DNA from: a virus
Virus record (IMG/VR): IMGVR_UViG_3300044949_001018
Span: 1 to 30,836 of that record
Length of the DNA stretch: 30,836 bases
Strand: one strand, 5' to 3'
Shown: one piece after another, positions 21,620-28,993 of the stretch
Layout of the letters: the number at the start of each line of letters is the position of its first letter
Position numbering within the stretch: the stretch's first letter is position 1
Notes under the pieces: model-generated
Told to the model about the DNA's origin: nothing
The model's input: only the letters and a program-made list of their open reading frames with translations
The model's database searches: none
Made by a program: the position numbers and the translations under genes

Positions 21620-22383
21620 ACAACGAATTAAGACATGGCCGTTTCACATCAAGTGAAATATACAAACTAACTAAAAAAGGCAGGGCAAAAGATGACCTAT
21701 TCGGTGAACCTGCAAAGAAGTACATCCGTTCACGATTATTTGAGCGCAAACTTAAACGCTCACTAAATTCAAGCAGTTCCGCCCGCCCGTTGCAATGGGG
21801 GAAATGCGTAGAGCAAATATGCTTCGATATGCTACCAACCGAATACACATTGAACTCACAGGACACTATCATACACCCTGATTACCCATTCATTGCAGGA
21901 ACACCCGACGTGCTAAAACAACGCCCCAAAAAAACCGTTGGCGATATTAAATGCCCTGAAACATTGGAATCTTTCTGCACACTAATTGAAGCATACAACA
22001 AGGGCGGGTTTATTGAAATCATTGATACGCATAACGACGGTGAGAAGTTCTATTGGCAGTTAGTCAATAATGCGATTCTAACCGATAGCGAATGCGCTGA
22101 ATTGATAGTATTTGCCCCAAGTGATGAGCATAGAGCAGACGTAATCGAGAGCGCGAATCTATGGGGGTTCAATTGGATTAGTTATGCCTCTAATTCGGAA
22201 CTTCCATTCCTTTCTTCTGATTCAGAATACCAATCGCTTAATATCCTTAGCGTTGATATTCCGCAGAGCGATAAGGACAAGTTAATTGACCTTGCAATAC
22301 AAGCAGAGGCAATGATAAGCAGTACCCCACTTATCACCATCCACGACAAGGACGTGACCGTATTTGACAAATTACCGGGTTAG
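21616..22383 (+). CDS. YqaJ/lambda-Exo-type recombinase exonuclease
   Basis: A 255-residue nuclease partner of the annealing protein. Residues 9-20 (RFTSSEIYKLTK) match the 'iTASe...l' start of YqaJ-type enzymes; LQWGKCVEQICFDML (59-73) gives E66; AGTPDVL (94-100) gives D98; and VGDIKCPE (108-115) gives D110 and K112 of the PD-(D/E)xK site. A later FYWQLVNNAILTDSEC region fits the 'yy.Q.q......' helix. It should digest one strand of double-stranded ends to make the single strand used by the annealing protein. Start overlaps the previous stop (ATGA); a terminator follows. Confidence 0.88.
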   Translation: MNNELRHGRFTSSEIYKLTKKGRAKDDLFGEPAKKYIRSRLFERKLKRSLNSSSSARPLQWGKCVEQICFDMLPTEYTLNSQDTIIHPDYPFIAGTPDVLKQRPKKTVGDIKCPETLESFCTLIEAYNKGGFIEIIDTHNDGEKFYWQLVNNAILTDSECAELIVFAPSDEHRADVIESANLWGFNWISYASNSELPFLSSDSEYQSLNILSVDIPQSDKDKLIDLAIQAEAMISSTPLITIHDKDVTVFDKLPG

Positions 22384-22397
22384 GGGTAATCCCGGTC

Positions 22398-22430
22398 GGG
22401 GGCGGTGTGAGGATGCCGCTCCCATATTTT
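22398..22430 (+). terminator. Terminator after the recombination pair
   Basis: GGGGGCGG (22398-22405) and CCGCTCCC (22416-22423) form an 8-bp GC-rich stem with one G-U pair and a 10-base loop, followed by ATATTTT. It should end most transcripts of the annealing protein and exonuclease genes. No new promoter was recognised before the next gene, so read-through must supply it or a promoter was missed. Confidence 0.75.
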
Positions 22431-22452
22431 TAAACTTTAAAATGATAACAAT

Positions 22453-22893
22453 ATGACACCACAACAAGCGCTCGAAGAGGCGCGTAAGAGATACCCGGAA
22501 GGGACGGAGTATATCGGAGCAGGGAAGGGTTATATCGTAACCGTTCGAGATACAATTCTATTTCAAATTTTCGGAGGAGCGGAGCAATTTATTATAGTTG
22601 ACGTTCCGAATGGGCCTCTATACAACTCAGAAACCGACACATGGGCCGAAATCATATCCACGTCGAAAAGCCTTGAAGATAGGTTGGTGGATGAGTTTGA
22701 GTTTGTGAAACACACGTTTCCACATGGCGAATTCACTACAAACCGATACGAAAAGGACGGATTAAGCATTGACTTTGATTATGAGAATGGCAAAGTATGT
22801 TCGGTAGATATTCAAATCGAAAAAGTATCAGTTGCAAAACCGAACAACCTTGAATCATTTGTAAAGTATTATTTAGAATTAGGTAATCATTAA
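22453..22893 (+). CDS. Acidic protein, unknown function
   Basis: A 146-residue protein. The start ALEEARKRYPEGTEYIG and the central GPLYNSETDTWAEII segment are short modules that recur in many unrelated Bacteroidota phage proteins ('A...a..rYp.Gt.y', 'lyn..t..WAeii'), probably a small beta-barrel repeat. The C-terminal 70 residues are acidic with strands (SIDFDYENGKVCSVDIQIEKV) and a final helix. No enzymatic motif. Association with replication genes only by position. Confidence 0.65.
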   Translation: MTPQQALEEARKRYPEGTEYIGAGKGYIVTVRDTILFQIFGGAEQFIIVDVPNGPLYNSETDTWAEIISTSKSLEDRLVDEFEFVKHTFPHGEFTTNRYEKDGLSIDFDYENGKVCSVDIQIEKVSVAKPNNLESFVKYYLELGNH

Positions 22894-22904
22894 AACAAAA
22901 CACA

Positions 22905-23300
22905 ATGACAAACGAAAATAAACTTGAGTACATACTTAATGCGGTCGCTGAAGAATGGGGCGTAACAGTTGCGCAAATACAATCGAAATCAAGAAAGCGG
23001 GAATACGTCGAACCCCGCCAAATCTATTGCAAGTTGGCGAAGAAATTTACCGAAATGCCTTTTGCTGCAATAGGTCAAACGCTTGAAGGGCGTGACCACA
23101 CAACCGTACTTTATAGCATTCAAACGATAAACAATTTAATCGACACGGAGCCATATCTTAAACGAAGATTCGGGCTTATTTACTTCAAGTTGATGGACGC
23201 ACTTCACCCGCCCGTTGAACCCGCTAAAGGAATCACACCACCATTTCCCGGCGCTGCATTGCTTCACAGACCTTATCCTAAACTAATGATGCAGGGGTAA
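22905..23300 (+). CDS. Stand-alone DnaA domain IV (origin-binding domain) protein
   Basis: A 131-residue protein whose first 95 residues match the C-terminal DNA-binding domain of DnaA: a helix with LEYILNAVAEEWGVTVAQIQSK, then SRKREYVEPRQIYCKL (29-44), FAAIGQTLEGRDHTTVLYSI (53-72) with the diagnostic GRDHTTV, and a final helix. In full DnaA this domain reads the 9-base DnaA box. There is no AAA+ ATPase part, so it can bind but not melt DNA. The last 35 residues are Pro-rich. It may compete with host DnaA, or bind boxes on the phage genome (see the near-matches at 19349-19414). Chromosomal DnaA is about 470 residues, so this is a domain-only gene. Confidence 0.92.
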   Translation: MTNENKLEYILNAVAEEWGVTVAQIQSKSRKREYVEPRQIYCKLAKKFTEMPFAAIGQTLEGRDHTTVLYSIQTINNLIDTEPYLKRRFGLIYFKLMDALHPPVEPAKGITPPFPGAALLHRPYPKLMMQG

Positions 23301-23374
23301 AAATGTCGCATATTATCAACAATAACCCCGATAATGTGGGGGAATAAACAACAATTATAAAAACAATAAAAAAA

Positions 23375-23773
23375 ATGAAACAAGTAAATTTATTCGGTCA
23401 AGAGTTTGCACCAAATCAAGATGATCAAAAGTATTCATCAAAGATTGAAGCACCTATTTATGAGCCAAAAAACAAAAAACCACACTTGATAGAATTGGTT
23501 GATAAATCAAAAACACATAGGCTTATCAAAGAAATTGATGCTTCAAGTTTATCCTATGAAGAAAAGAATTTTTTGATTGATGCAGCAAGGAGGCATAATG
23601 TTTTCAATTATGAGAAAGTCGCTGATTACTATGCTCACGCTACGCCCGAAATGCAAAACTTAATGGAACGAAGCGGATTAGTTATAATTGACTTTGAAAA
23701 AGCAATACAATACGGATATGTTAAACTTTGTGATGAAATTAAGAATCAATATCTGCAAGAATATACTTTATAA
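23375..23773 (+). CDS. Unknown protein, conserved-looking, start of AT-rich island
   Basis: A 132-residue protein beginning MKQVNLFGQEF, the 'NLFG.e.' opener found in several phage proteins that may bind other proteins by this short peptide. The core KKPHLIELVDKSKTHRLIKEI, SLSYEEKNFLIDAARRHNVFNYEKVADYYAHATPEMQNL-type region (given in pieces) and SGLVIIDFEKAIQYGYVKL looks like a conserved helical domain seen in many Bacteroidetes phage genomes next to DNA-metabolism genes. I recall no function. It is the first of three genes with clearly lower G+C than their surroundings. Confidence 0.7.
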   Translation: MKQVNLFGQEFAPNQDDQKYSSKIEAPIYEPKNKKPHLIELVDKSKTHRLIKEIDASSLSYEEKNFLIDAARRHNVFNYEKVADYYAHATPEMQNLMERSGLVIIDFEKAIQYGYVKLCDEIKNQYLQEYTL

Positions 23774-23796
23774 TTATAAACAAAATAATAAATAAC

Positions 23797-24030
23797 ATGA
23801 AAAACGAAAAATTAAATCAGGTAATTGCAATTCTAAATGAAATTGACATTGATGGCGAAACTATGGAAGATGTTTTAGAACAAGTAGGATTAAGAGAACA
23901 AGTAGTACATCAAATTTTAGAAAGTGAAAAATATAATGCAGTAAAAAAGCTGTGGGATGATATTCAAAACAACAATACGCTTTGGTGTAATTCTTTTGAT
24001 GATTATTATGCACATACATTTTTAAAATAG
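23797..24030 (+). CDS. Small acidic protein, unknown function
   Basis: A 77-residue acidic protein with two helices (LNQVIAILNEIDIDGETMEDVLEQVG; EQVVHQILESEKYNAVKKLWDDI) and an aromatic end (DDYYAHTFLK). AT-rich like its neighbours. It sits two bases before the glycosyltransferase gene, so it may be part of the same acquired unit. No family recognised. Confidence 0.7.
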   Translation: MKNEKLNQVIAILNEIDIDGETMEDVLEQVGLREQVVHQILESEKYNAVKKLWDDIQNNNTLWCNSFDDYYAHTFLK

Positions 24031-24032
24031 TT

Positions 24033-24902
24033 ATGAAAAATAAAGATTTTGCAGTATTTATTATGGTTTATGGCAGACCAAGTAAAAATTTAACTTATGA
24101 TACACTAAAGAAATGCAACTATACAGGTAAAATATATATAATAGCAGATGATAATGATGATTCTTTATTCGAATATAGAAAAAAGTATGGGGATATTTTA
24201 TTGACTATTGATAAGGTTAACTGTTCAAAGAAATATGATAACGGTGATAATACAGGCGATATGAGAACCTCAATGGTTAAGTCTAATGAAATATTTAATA
24301 TAGCTGAATCTTTAGGTATTACATATTTTATGATTATGTGCGATGATTATTATGAGTTTGATTATATGTTTAAAGATGAAATAAAAGGCATGAAATTATG
24401 TCGAAATATTGACAAGATATTTGACTTAACAATAGATTTTTATAAAACTACCAACGCCTTATCAATAGCTTTTGCTCAAACAGGAGATTTTATAGGTGGT
24501 ATAGATAACGGGAAAGGGATATATAGATTTAGTAAAAGAAAAGCTATGAATACTTTTTTATGTAGTACTAAAAGACGATTCCAATTTTATGGCAGAATGA
24601 ATGAAGATGTTACAACATATACATTATTAGGTCAGCAAGGGAATTTGTTTTTAACTATACCTGTATTTGCTATAAATCAAAAAGATACACAACAAGAGAA
24701 AAAAGGATTATCAGAAATGTATGTAGATAATGGAACTTATGTAAAATCAATGTTTTCTGTTATTTATAACCCATCATGCGTAAAAGCGTCAATGATGAAC
24801 GCTTCGCACAAAAGAATACACCACACAATAAAGTGGATAAACACCACCCCTATGATATTGGATTTAAAATATAAAAAAACATTAAACAATCATAAACCAT
24901 GA
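24033..24902 (+). CDS. Glycosyltransferase resembling the TET-associated family (DNA-base modification)
   Basis: A 289-residue protein with a GT-A-like start: strand AVFIMVYGRP (7-16), NLTYDTLKKCNYTGKIYIIADDNDDS with the acidic DDNDDS at 39-44, a loop with DNGDNTGDMRTSMVKSNEIF (69-88) and ITYFMIMCDDYYEF (96-109), whose CDDYY takes the DxD-like place. This order - 'vygRp.n..T...L...gy.g.iyii.DD.D', then '..a..lg..yf...DDDy' - is the pattern of TET-associated glycosyltransferases, which add sugars to modified bases in phage DNA. No TET/JBP hydroxylase, hydroxymethylase or nucleotide-sugar gene is visible in the window, so the substrate is open. Base composition is very AT-rich compared with its neighbours. 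It overlaps the next ATG by four bases. Confidence 0.72.
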   Translation: MKNKDFAVFIMVYGRPSKNLTYDTLKKCNYTGKIYIIADDNDDSLFEYRKKYGDILLTIDKVNCSKKYDNGDNTGDMRTSMVKSNEIFNIAESLGITYFMIMCDDYYEFDYMFKDEIKGMKLCRNIDKIFDLTIDFYKTTNALSIAFAQTGDFIGGIDNGKGIYRFSKRKAMNTFLCSTKRRFQFYGRMNEDVTTYTLLGQQGNLFLTIPVFAINQKDTQQEKKGLSEMYVDNGTYVKSMFSVIYNPSCVKASMMNASHKRIHHTIKWINTTPMILDLKYKKTLNNHKP

Positions 24903-25261
24903 GCAGTTACACAATCGAAGGCCGCGTATTATCAGTCGGTCAAACAGAACAAAAAACAGAAAAGTTATCCATTCGTAAATTCGTCATTGATGACCAAGCG
25001 CCTGAATATGCAAACCTGCATGAGTTCCAACTTGCAAACGCCAAAACCGAATTAGCAGACAAAATCAAAACAGGAGAGCGCGTGCGCGTCCACTTCAATC
25101 TCAAAGGGCGGGGCTGGACTTCGCCAAGCGGGGAGGTTAAGTATTTCACCTCGTTGGATGCATGGCGTATCGAATCACTTGATGTGCAGCAACAGGAACC
25201 ACAACCAAAGCAACAACAGCAACCGGCACAAGCACCCATTGAAACGGATTTACCTTTTTAA
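24899..25261 (+). CDS. SSB-like OB-fold protein (DUF3127-type)
   Basis: A 120-residue protein. Residues 1-95 fit an OB-fold: YTIEGRVLSVGQTEQ (4-18), a strand RKFVIDDQ, EFQLANAKTELADKI, GERVRVHFNLKGRGWTS and 'YFTSLDAWRIESLD', matching the DUF3127 pattern I know from Bacteroidota. A Gln/Pro-rich linker follows and the last residues are ETDLPF, the acidic-hydrophobic tip used by bacterial SSB to recruit replication proteins. I infer that this is the phage's single-strand DNA-binding protein. It sits in the replication region, before the primase-helicase, as expected. Confidence 0.8.
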   Translation: MSSYTIEGRVLSVGQTEQKTEKLSIRKFVIDDQAPEYANLHEFQLANAKTELADKIKTGERVRVHFNLKGRGWTSPSGEVKYFTSLDAWRIESLDVQQQEPQPKQQQQPAQAPIETDLPF

Positions 25262-25263
25262 TT

Positions 25264-25428
25264 ATGCAACACATTATACGAATCGACTGCAAGTACAAGG
25301 GCTGCAATCTGTATGACTTAACAGATTCGGCCTTTGTCATGTGGTATATCAGACACTTCAGGATAATTCTGGTTCCAAAAGAATTAAAAGATTTGATGAA
25401 TAATATTCCTGAAGAATTCTTACCTTAG
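25264..25428 (+). CDS. Small basic protein, unknown function
   Basis: A 54-residue frame starting 2 bases after the SSB-like gene. It has two Cys (IDCKYKGCNLYD), a hydrophobic aromatic strand (SAFVMWYIRHFRIILVP) and a helix (KELKDLMNNIPEEFL). It is the last frame before the structured leader of the primase-helicase. Tight spacing supports it as real. No function is evident. Confidence 0.6.
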   Translation: MQHIIRIDCKYKGCNLYDLTDSAFVMWYIRHFRIILVPKELKDLMNNIPEEFLP

Positions 25429-25443
25429 CACTTCAATAATCGT

Positions 25444-25539
25444 GTGACGGCGATGATTACAAAACTACTATATAACTCTTTGCCCCAATGCAGGAAACCC
25501 CTATGACGTAGGGGCCGTCACCTTGTATTGTGGGCAAGG
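25444..25539 (+). ncRNA. Structured leader RNA with pseudoknot potential, upstream of primase-helicase
   Basis: Three helices can form. P1: GTGACGG (25444-25450) with CCGTCAC (25515-25521). P3: CCCCTA (25498-25503) with TAGGGG (25509-25514), stacked directly on P1. P2: CTTTGCCC (25478-25485), in the loop of P1, with GGGCAAGG (25532-25539) outside it, eight pairs with one G-U. That makes an H-type pseudoknot, in the strand order P1-P2-P3-P3'-P1'-P2' also known from HDV-type ribozymes. A competing hairpin, CCTTG (25521-25525) with CAAGG (25535-25539), would break P2. The last helix ends 13 bases before the ATG at 25553, so folding could control translation. All pairings were found by eye. Confidence 0.55.
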
Positions 25540-25552
25540 AGTTTGTTCAATA

Positions 25553-27841
25553 ATGAATAAACCAACATTAGACCGATGTTATAGGCTTTTTGACTGCGGA
25601 TATAGCCTTATTACGGTTGGCGAAAACAAACGCCCTAACTATGCATGGAAGCCATGCCAAAACAAACCACTTGAGAAATCAGCGTTTGAAAAACAATACC
25701 AATACGCAGGGGGCTACATCAAGAAAGACGGTGAAGAAATGCAAGCGACCGTTGGAGTCGGGCTTGTATGCGGGTACAATGGCCTTGAGGTCATAGACGT
25801 TGACTTGAAAGTGTTTAACTCACTCCCTGAACAGCAGGCGTTTTGGGCTGAACTATACGCATACCTTACAGATAACATTGATGACTTCGACCGCAAATTT
25901 GTTGTGGTCAAAACCCGTAATCAGGGCTATCATATCCTTTACCGATGTGAATTCGTAGCGGGGAATACCAAGATAGCAAAGCTAAAAGGCCACACCGAAG
26001 CCGTTATTGAATCACGGGGCGTAGGCGGGTATGTGTTTATCTATGACAATCAGATAAGCCAATTAGGTTATAATGATGTGCAGGAGATAACTAAACAGGA
26101 TAGGGAGATACTTTGGAATATCTGCGCCACGTTTAATTACGTTGATGAAAGCAGACCGATTGAAACCGAAAGGCCCATAAAGCAGTACGAAAAATCCGAC
26201 GTAACCCCGTGGCAGGACTTCAACGATAAAACCGATATATTCGACATAATAGGTCCGGATTTCGACATTGTAAGGCAATTGAGCGACAAATACATCATCC
26301 GCAGACATGGTGCAACAAGTCCGCATAGCGGATATGTTTATAAGAATTCGGGATGTATGTATCTGTTCAGCACCGGAACCATTTACCCGCATGAAAAACT
26401 AATCAGCCCCTTTAGCGCATACGCATACAAGCACCATAACGGGGACTTCTCAAGGTCGGCATCACAGCTATACAAAGACGGATTCGGGAGCCGGACAAAG
26501 GAAATAAAAGTACCTGAGTTAAAGACCGAAATCGAGGACATTAGCGAAGTTGCTTTCCCGTTGGATGTGTTTCCTGCTCCGATTCAAGAATACATGATAC
26601 AATGCAACAAGTACCTTAACCATAGCTTTGATTACATGGGCGCTTCAATGCTTTGGATGTTATCGGTTATTGTTGGTAATAGTATGCGCATCAAAGTCAA
26701 AACAGGATGGAGCGAAATAGCGACGGTTTGGATTTCGGTCGTAGGTCAGGCCGGAATTGGTAAGACCCCAAGTATTGATAGTATTATATTCCCGTTACTT
26801 AAGCAAAACAGCAGGGAGGTTAAGCGGTACATCAAAGCCCTGAAAAAGTTTGAGGAATACAGCAAACTAACCAAAGATGAAAAGCAATACACCGAAGAGG
26901 CCAAAGAGCCTATTAAATCCCAATTCATTGCAAACGACATCACTTTGGAGGCATTGGTCGAATTGCATGGTGAATCGAAGGTGTCAGTTGGCGTGTTCAA
27001 GGATGAGTTAAACGGGTGGTTTAAGGATATGAATAAATACAGGGCGGGTTCTGATTTGGAGTTTTGGTTAAGTACATGGAGCGGTAAGTCGGTGGCGTTT
27101 AACCGCAAAATGGCAAAGTCCGCTTTTGTGGATTTGCCCATCATCCCGGTACTGGGTGGAATACAGCCCGGTGTATTGGCTTCGATGTACACAGAAGAAA
27201 ACAAAGAGAATGGATTTGTAGATAGGATGCTGCTCACGTTCCCTGAGTTACGGGTGGATGAATACAATGAAAACGAAATCGATCCCGTAATTGTCCATTG
27301 GTATGAGGAGGCGGTGGTATCAATGTATGAAACCGTCCGAAATGAGATGGTCGAATTCGATTTGGACGGCGAAGTGGTCCCGATGCTTTGTAATTGGTCA
27401 CAGGAGGCAAAACGGGAATGGATACGGATATTTAACAAAATAACCCATCAACAGAACAGCGACGAAATCAACGAATACGCAAAAAGCGGACTACCAAAGA
27501 TGAAATCATACATACCACGATTTTCCCTTTTATTGCACTTCCTGAATGCCTCCGTTACCGAAACGGATGTAAATATCAGGGAGGTGTCAAAACAAGCCGT
27601 TTTAGGGGCTGAAAGGTTGGCGGAGTACTTCACGTCCATGTCACGAAAGATAAGGTCAACGAGCAGAGATGAGGCCCAAATAAAAGAGGTATCGAAAAGC
27701 AATCAAGGCCGGACTCCGTTTGAAATATTTGAGGCTATGTATCGCAAAAATCCGAAGATAAAAACGGCTTCTGTAGCCTCACAACTTGAGGTAAGCCGAC
27801 AAACGGTTTACAATTGGAAAAAAGAGTTGGACAAAATGTAA
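25553..27841 (+). CDS. Primase-helicase: prim-pol domain fused to DUF3987-type ATPase and HTH
   Basis: A 762-residue protein. Residues 10-175 are a bifunctional primase-polymerase domain: GLEVIDVDLK with D82 and D84 as metal ligands, NQGYHILYR (123-131) and ESRGVGGYV (153-161). Residues 230-312 are a middle domain with CMYLFSTGTIYP and a SQLYKDGFG end. From 330 a DUF3987-like helicase part begins, with Walker A GQAGIGKTPS (398-407) and FKDELNGWF (near 485) as a probable Walker B region. The C-terminus (about 735-760) is a helix-turn-helix (TASVASQLEVSRQTVYNWKKEL), which might bind the repeats just downstream. It would prime and unwind phage DNA. I chose the ATG at 25553; an upstream TTG lies inside the structured leader. 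No separate DnaB-type helicase gene is seen. Confidence 0.9.
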   Translation: MNKPTLDRCYRLFDCGYSLITVGENKRPNYAWKPCQNKPLEKSAFEKQYQYAGGYIKKDGEEMQATVGVGLVCGYNGLEVIDVDLKVFNSLPEQQAFWAELYAYLTDNIDDFDRKFVVVKTRNQGYHILYRCEFVAGNTKIAKLKGHTEAVIESRGVGGYVFIYDNQISQLGYNDVQEITKQDREILWNICATFNYVDESRPIETERPIKQYEKSDVTPWQDFNDKTDIFDIIGPDFDIVRQLSDKYIIRRHGATSPHSGYVYKNSGCMYLFSTGTIYPHEKLISPFSAYAYKHHNGDFSRSASQLYKDGFGSRTKEIKVPELKTEIEDISEVAFPLDVFPAPIQEYMIQCNKYLNHSFDYMGASMLWMLSVIVGNSMRIKVKTGWSEIATVWISVVGQAGIGKTPSIDSIIFPLLKQNSREVKRYIKALKKFEEYSKLTKDEKQYTEEAKEPIKSQFIANDITLEALVELHGESKVSVGVFKDELNGWFKDMNKYRAGSDLEFWLSTWSGKSVAFNRKMAKSAFVDLPIIPVLGGIQPGVLASMYTEENKENGFVDRMLLTFPELRVDEYNENEIDPVIVHWYEEAVVSMYETVRNEMVEFDLDGEVVPMLCNWSQEAKREWIRIFNKITHQQNSDEINEYAKSGLPKMKSYIPRFSLLLHFLNASVTETDVNIREVSKQAVLGAERLAEYFTSMSRKIRSTSRDEAQIKEVSKSNQGRTPFEIFEAMYRKNPKIKTASVASQLEVSRQTVYNWKKELDKM

Positions 27842-28097
27842 AATTGTCAAATTTGTCAAAAGTGTCAAACGCGACAATATGTAAATCATTGATAATCAAT
27901 AAGTTAGAAAAGATTTGTAAAGTTGACAAAATGGAAAATGAAAAATTAAGAGTAAATAAAAATGTCAAAAAAATAAAAAATGTAAAATTTGTCAAAATTT
28001 GACACTTTTCGCCCGAAAGGCCTATAAACAGGGCATTCTTGTTGTCAAATTTTTGTCAAATTTGTCAAAAAAGTGTAAAGTTATAAAAAATCATAAT
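27842..28097. repeat. Iteron-like TGTCAAA repeat region, candidate replication origin
   Basis: Eight direct copies of TGTCAAA start at 27845, 27854, 27863, 27963, 27990, 28043, 28054 and 28063. They form two triplets: 27845/27854/27863 (9-base spacing) and 28043/28054/28063. Inverted or variant copies occur at 27923 (TTGACAAA) and 27998 (TTTGACAC). TGTCAAAATTTGACA (27990-28004) is a perfect palindrome. The interval is extremely A/T-rich apart from a short GC-rich part at 28011-28034. It lies between primase-helicase and nuclease genes and contains no convincing gene. Binding by a replication initiator is inferred; a transcription-control array is the alternative. Confidence 0.7.
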
Positions 28098-28937
28098 ATG
28101 AGTATAAAAAAAGCCATTGAGCTGTTAAAAAACGAGTCATTCACGATTGAAACAATCGTACCTTATTTGCGGGAATTATTTGATGATTATAGAAGTGCAG
28201 GCGGGGAACCAAAAAAGTGGTTATCTGGAATGCTCAAGGGAATAAATGATAATTCACACAGATATAAGCCTGAAATATTTGAAGCTATTGTTATCAAATT
28301 AACCGAATGGATTGAAGTACAAAAAAAGATTGGGTTTGATTCTTTGTATCACTACACAAAACAATATAAAGAGTATTGCGAAATACCTGATAAAAAACAG
28401 TACAAATCTGATATAAACCTAATCACCCAATCCGAATTTGAAGCCCTCTATAATGAGCGACGAAAGCAACAAATGAAGGACGGATTCTTCAAGAAATCAT
28501 TCCCGCTGATGACTACTAAAGTCATCAAGAAACGGCAGGACATTTACAAAGCAGATGAAAACGGTGTACCTACTTTAGTGGAACGAATACCGGGCGTGTC
28601 TAAAAAAGCATTTAACACCAATAACTTTAACAAGTTATGTCAGGCCGTGTGGAAGTATTACACCGGAACTAAATTAGAGAGAATATCATCAGAGGGTAGA
28701 TATAGGCCGGGTATAGGATTCATTCCGAGTACAAACAAGGGATTTTCAGACCTGCATGGGATGTACAAGGGTCGGGCCGTTTACATCGAAACTAAGCAGC
28801 GAAATGAGAAGCACCTAAAGAGCCAACAGGACTTCATGCAATGGGTTCGTGACGGTGGCGGGATATACCACACCGTCCGATCATTTGAGGATATGTATTT
28901 GGTTACGCAAAATATTTTAAAAGAATTCTCAAAATAA
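28098..28937 (+). CDS. VRR-NUC-type nuclease (PD-(D/E)xK)
   Basis: A 279-residue protein. I chose the ATG at 28098; the frame extends upstream to 27999, but that part runs through the repeats. The first 140 residues are helical (ELLKNESFTIETIVPYLREL onwards). The C-terminal 80 residues are the nuclease: FIPSTNKGFSDLHGMYKGRAVYIETKQ with D218, E231 and K233, then KSQQDFMQWVRDGGGIYHTV (Q243/Q244 and the GG turn) and SFEDMYLV. 'G.sDl.g...Gr...iE.K......Q..f...v...GGi' is the VRR-NUC pattern, used by phage Holliday-junction or flap-type nucleases. It probably resolves branched DNA after replication or recombination. Confidence 0.87.
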   Translation: MSIKKAIELLKNESFTIETIVPYLRELFDDYRSAGGEPKKWLSGMLKGINDNSHRYKPEIFEAIVIKLTEWIEVQKKIGFDSLYHYTKQYKEYCEIPDKKQYKSDINLITQSEFEALYNERRKQQMKDGFFKKSFPLMTTKVIKKRQDIYKADENGVPTLVERIPGVSKKAFNTNNFNKLCQAVWKYYTGTKLERISSEGRYRPGIGFIPSTNKGFSDLHGMYKGRAVYIETKQRNEKHLKSQQDFMQWVRDGGGIYHTVRSFEDMYLVTQNILKEFSK

Positions 28938-28938
28938 A

Positions 28939-28970
28939 TTTGTTAGATTGAATATATGGTATACATTTGC
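28939..28970 (+). promoter_or_regulatory. Consensus promoter for the small genes before the terminase
   Basis: TTTG (28939-28942), 19 bases, TACATTTGC (28962-28970). The -7 region has the extended form TATATGGTATACATTTG (28953-28969), aligned base for base with those at 15315-15331 and 19410-19426. Transcription would begin near 28976, 18 bases before the ATG at 28994. Confidence 0.82.
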
Positions 28971-28993
28971 GTAAGATTTAAAACAATAAGAAA

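Noticed and set aside
23311-23342. Short inverted repeats ATTATC/GATAAT and CCCC/GGGG before the gene at 23375
   Set aside because: Stems are only 4-6 bp and no U-tract follows; not enough to call a terminator or operator.
25444-25522. tRNA-like shape (7-bp acceptor-like stem, 5-bp stem with 7-base loop next to it)
   Set aside because: The loop ATGACGT lacks the T-loop consensus, no D-arm GG and no proper anticodon arm can be drawn; it is kept only as a structured leader.
25444-25539. Hammerhead or HDV-type self-cleaving ribozyme
   Set aside because: For hammerhead, the core has CGATGA in place of CUGAUGA and lacks the UH at the cleavage site. For HDV, strand order fits but no P1.1 pairing and no catalytic C before the last helix are seen.
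27814-28002. A 62-codon + strand frame after the primase-helicase
   Set aside because: It runs through the TGTCAAA repeats, is almost only Lys/Asn/Val/Ile/Ser and has no domain-like pattern.
27999-28097. N-terminal extension of the nuclease to the ATG at 27999
   Set aside because: The 33 added codons cross the second repeat triplet and a non-protein-like segment; ATG 28098 has an A-rich leader and starts convincing helical sequence.
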